Of a stretch of 21,438 nucleotides of DNA, positions 21,349 through 21,438 are shown one piece after another; position 1 is the first letter of the stretch, and every line of letters begins with the position of its first letter. The position numbers and the translations under genes are program-made. This DNA comes from a virus: the IMG/VR virus record IMGVR_UViG_3300022890_000117, positions 1 through 21,438 of that record. The stretch is one strand, 5' to 3'. Below the pieces are notes generated by a model. The model was given only the letters and a program-made list of their open reading frames with translations, ran no database searches and was not told where the DNA came from.

Positions 21349-21438
21349 CCCAACCCATTATAATTTGGGGGAGGCGAGGGTGTGTAAGAAGATTAACAAC
21401 TTGGCAACTAATTAAATTACTTTTAAAAAGCTAATATG
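21349..21438 (+). other. intergenic leader and start codon of next gene
   Basis: The gap contains CCCA (21354-21357) able to pair with TGGG (21366-21369) around a TATAAT-like core, then an unusual G-rich stretch (21367-21380). The window ends in ATG (21436-21438) preceded by AAT, the local start signature, so another plus-strand gene probably begins here. No good -35 accompanies the TATAAT at 21359. Confidence 0.4.

Noticed and set aside
1-21438. Recoded TGA (as Trp or Gly)
   Set aside because: Genes are full length in the standard code with Trp as TGG and no in-frame TGA, and reading through the four TGA stops meets another stop within about 13 codons.
1-21438. Integrase, transposase or insertion sequence
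   Set aside because: No recombinase motif, terminal inverted repeats or target duplication are visible; a temperate life style cannot be judged from this window.

Overview
This window looks like about 21.4 kb from the middle of a tailed bacteriophage genome (or prophage). Every gene I can support is on the + strand. The order is the classical one for long-tailed siphoviruses: head-tail connector, head closure, HK97 gp10-like protein, tail terminator, major tail protein, a frameshifted tail assembly chaperone, tape measure, tail hub/adhesin, tail-tip proteins, then a lysis-type region, then replication and recombination genes. No sheath, integrase, portal, terminase or major capsid gene lies in the window; the packaging and capsid genes would be expected upstream of position 1.

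Host clues. The DNA is very AT-rich and codon choice is strongly A/T-ended. TAA, TAG and TGA all work as stops, so the standard bacterial code applies, although TGA is seen only where it overlaps the next ATG. Almost no gene has a Shine-Dalgarno sequence; instead every one of 35 start codons that I assign is preceded by T, and 28 of them by AT. Promoters are nearly perfect sigma70 type (TTGACA, 17 bp, TATAAT), which argues against a Bacteroidota host even though weak Shine-Dalgarno use would fit one. A low-GC host using weak-SD initiation, such as a Patescibacteria/CPR lineage, is one possibility, but this is inference only.

Layout. 1-548: end of a GT4-type glycosyltransferase. 542-9957: head-tail joining and tail genes, ending with a 902-residue hub fused to carbohydrate-binding and LamG-like domains and two tail-tip or decoration proteins. 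9975-11104: a papain-like peptidase and a small membrane protein. 11105-11304: structured RNA or terminator, then promoter P1. 11305-11808: a membrane-anchored 3D-domain cell-wall enzyme. 11809-11999: promoter P2 and a pseudoknot/terminator leader that also contains a small upstream ORF. 12000-15171: an O-like replication initiator that seems to carry the replication origin inside its gene, small regulators, RecA, a RusA-type resolvase and a 52-residue ORF. 15172-15317: promoter P3 with a structured leader. 15318-21438: a very acidic small protein, ERF annealase, YqaJ/lambda-type exonuclease, a cysteine-ladder hexapeptide-repeat protein, and a run of small early genes including an HNH nuclease.

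How it fits together. P1 and P3 share about 55 of 70 bases, including an identical-arm palindrome placed exactly between -35 and -10, so a single regulator probably controls the 3D enzyme and the recombination operon together. P2 drives the replication operon through an attenuator-like leader. The most unusual items are the 15-hexad Cys/Phe repeat protein, the twin operator-promoters, the pseudoknotted leader, the origin-like cluster inside the initiator gene, and the uniform T at -1 of all start codons.
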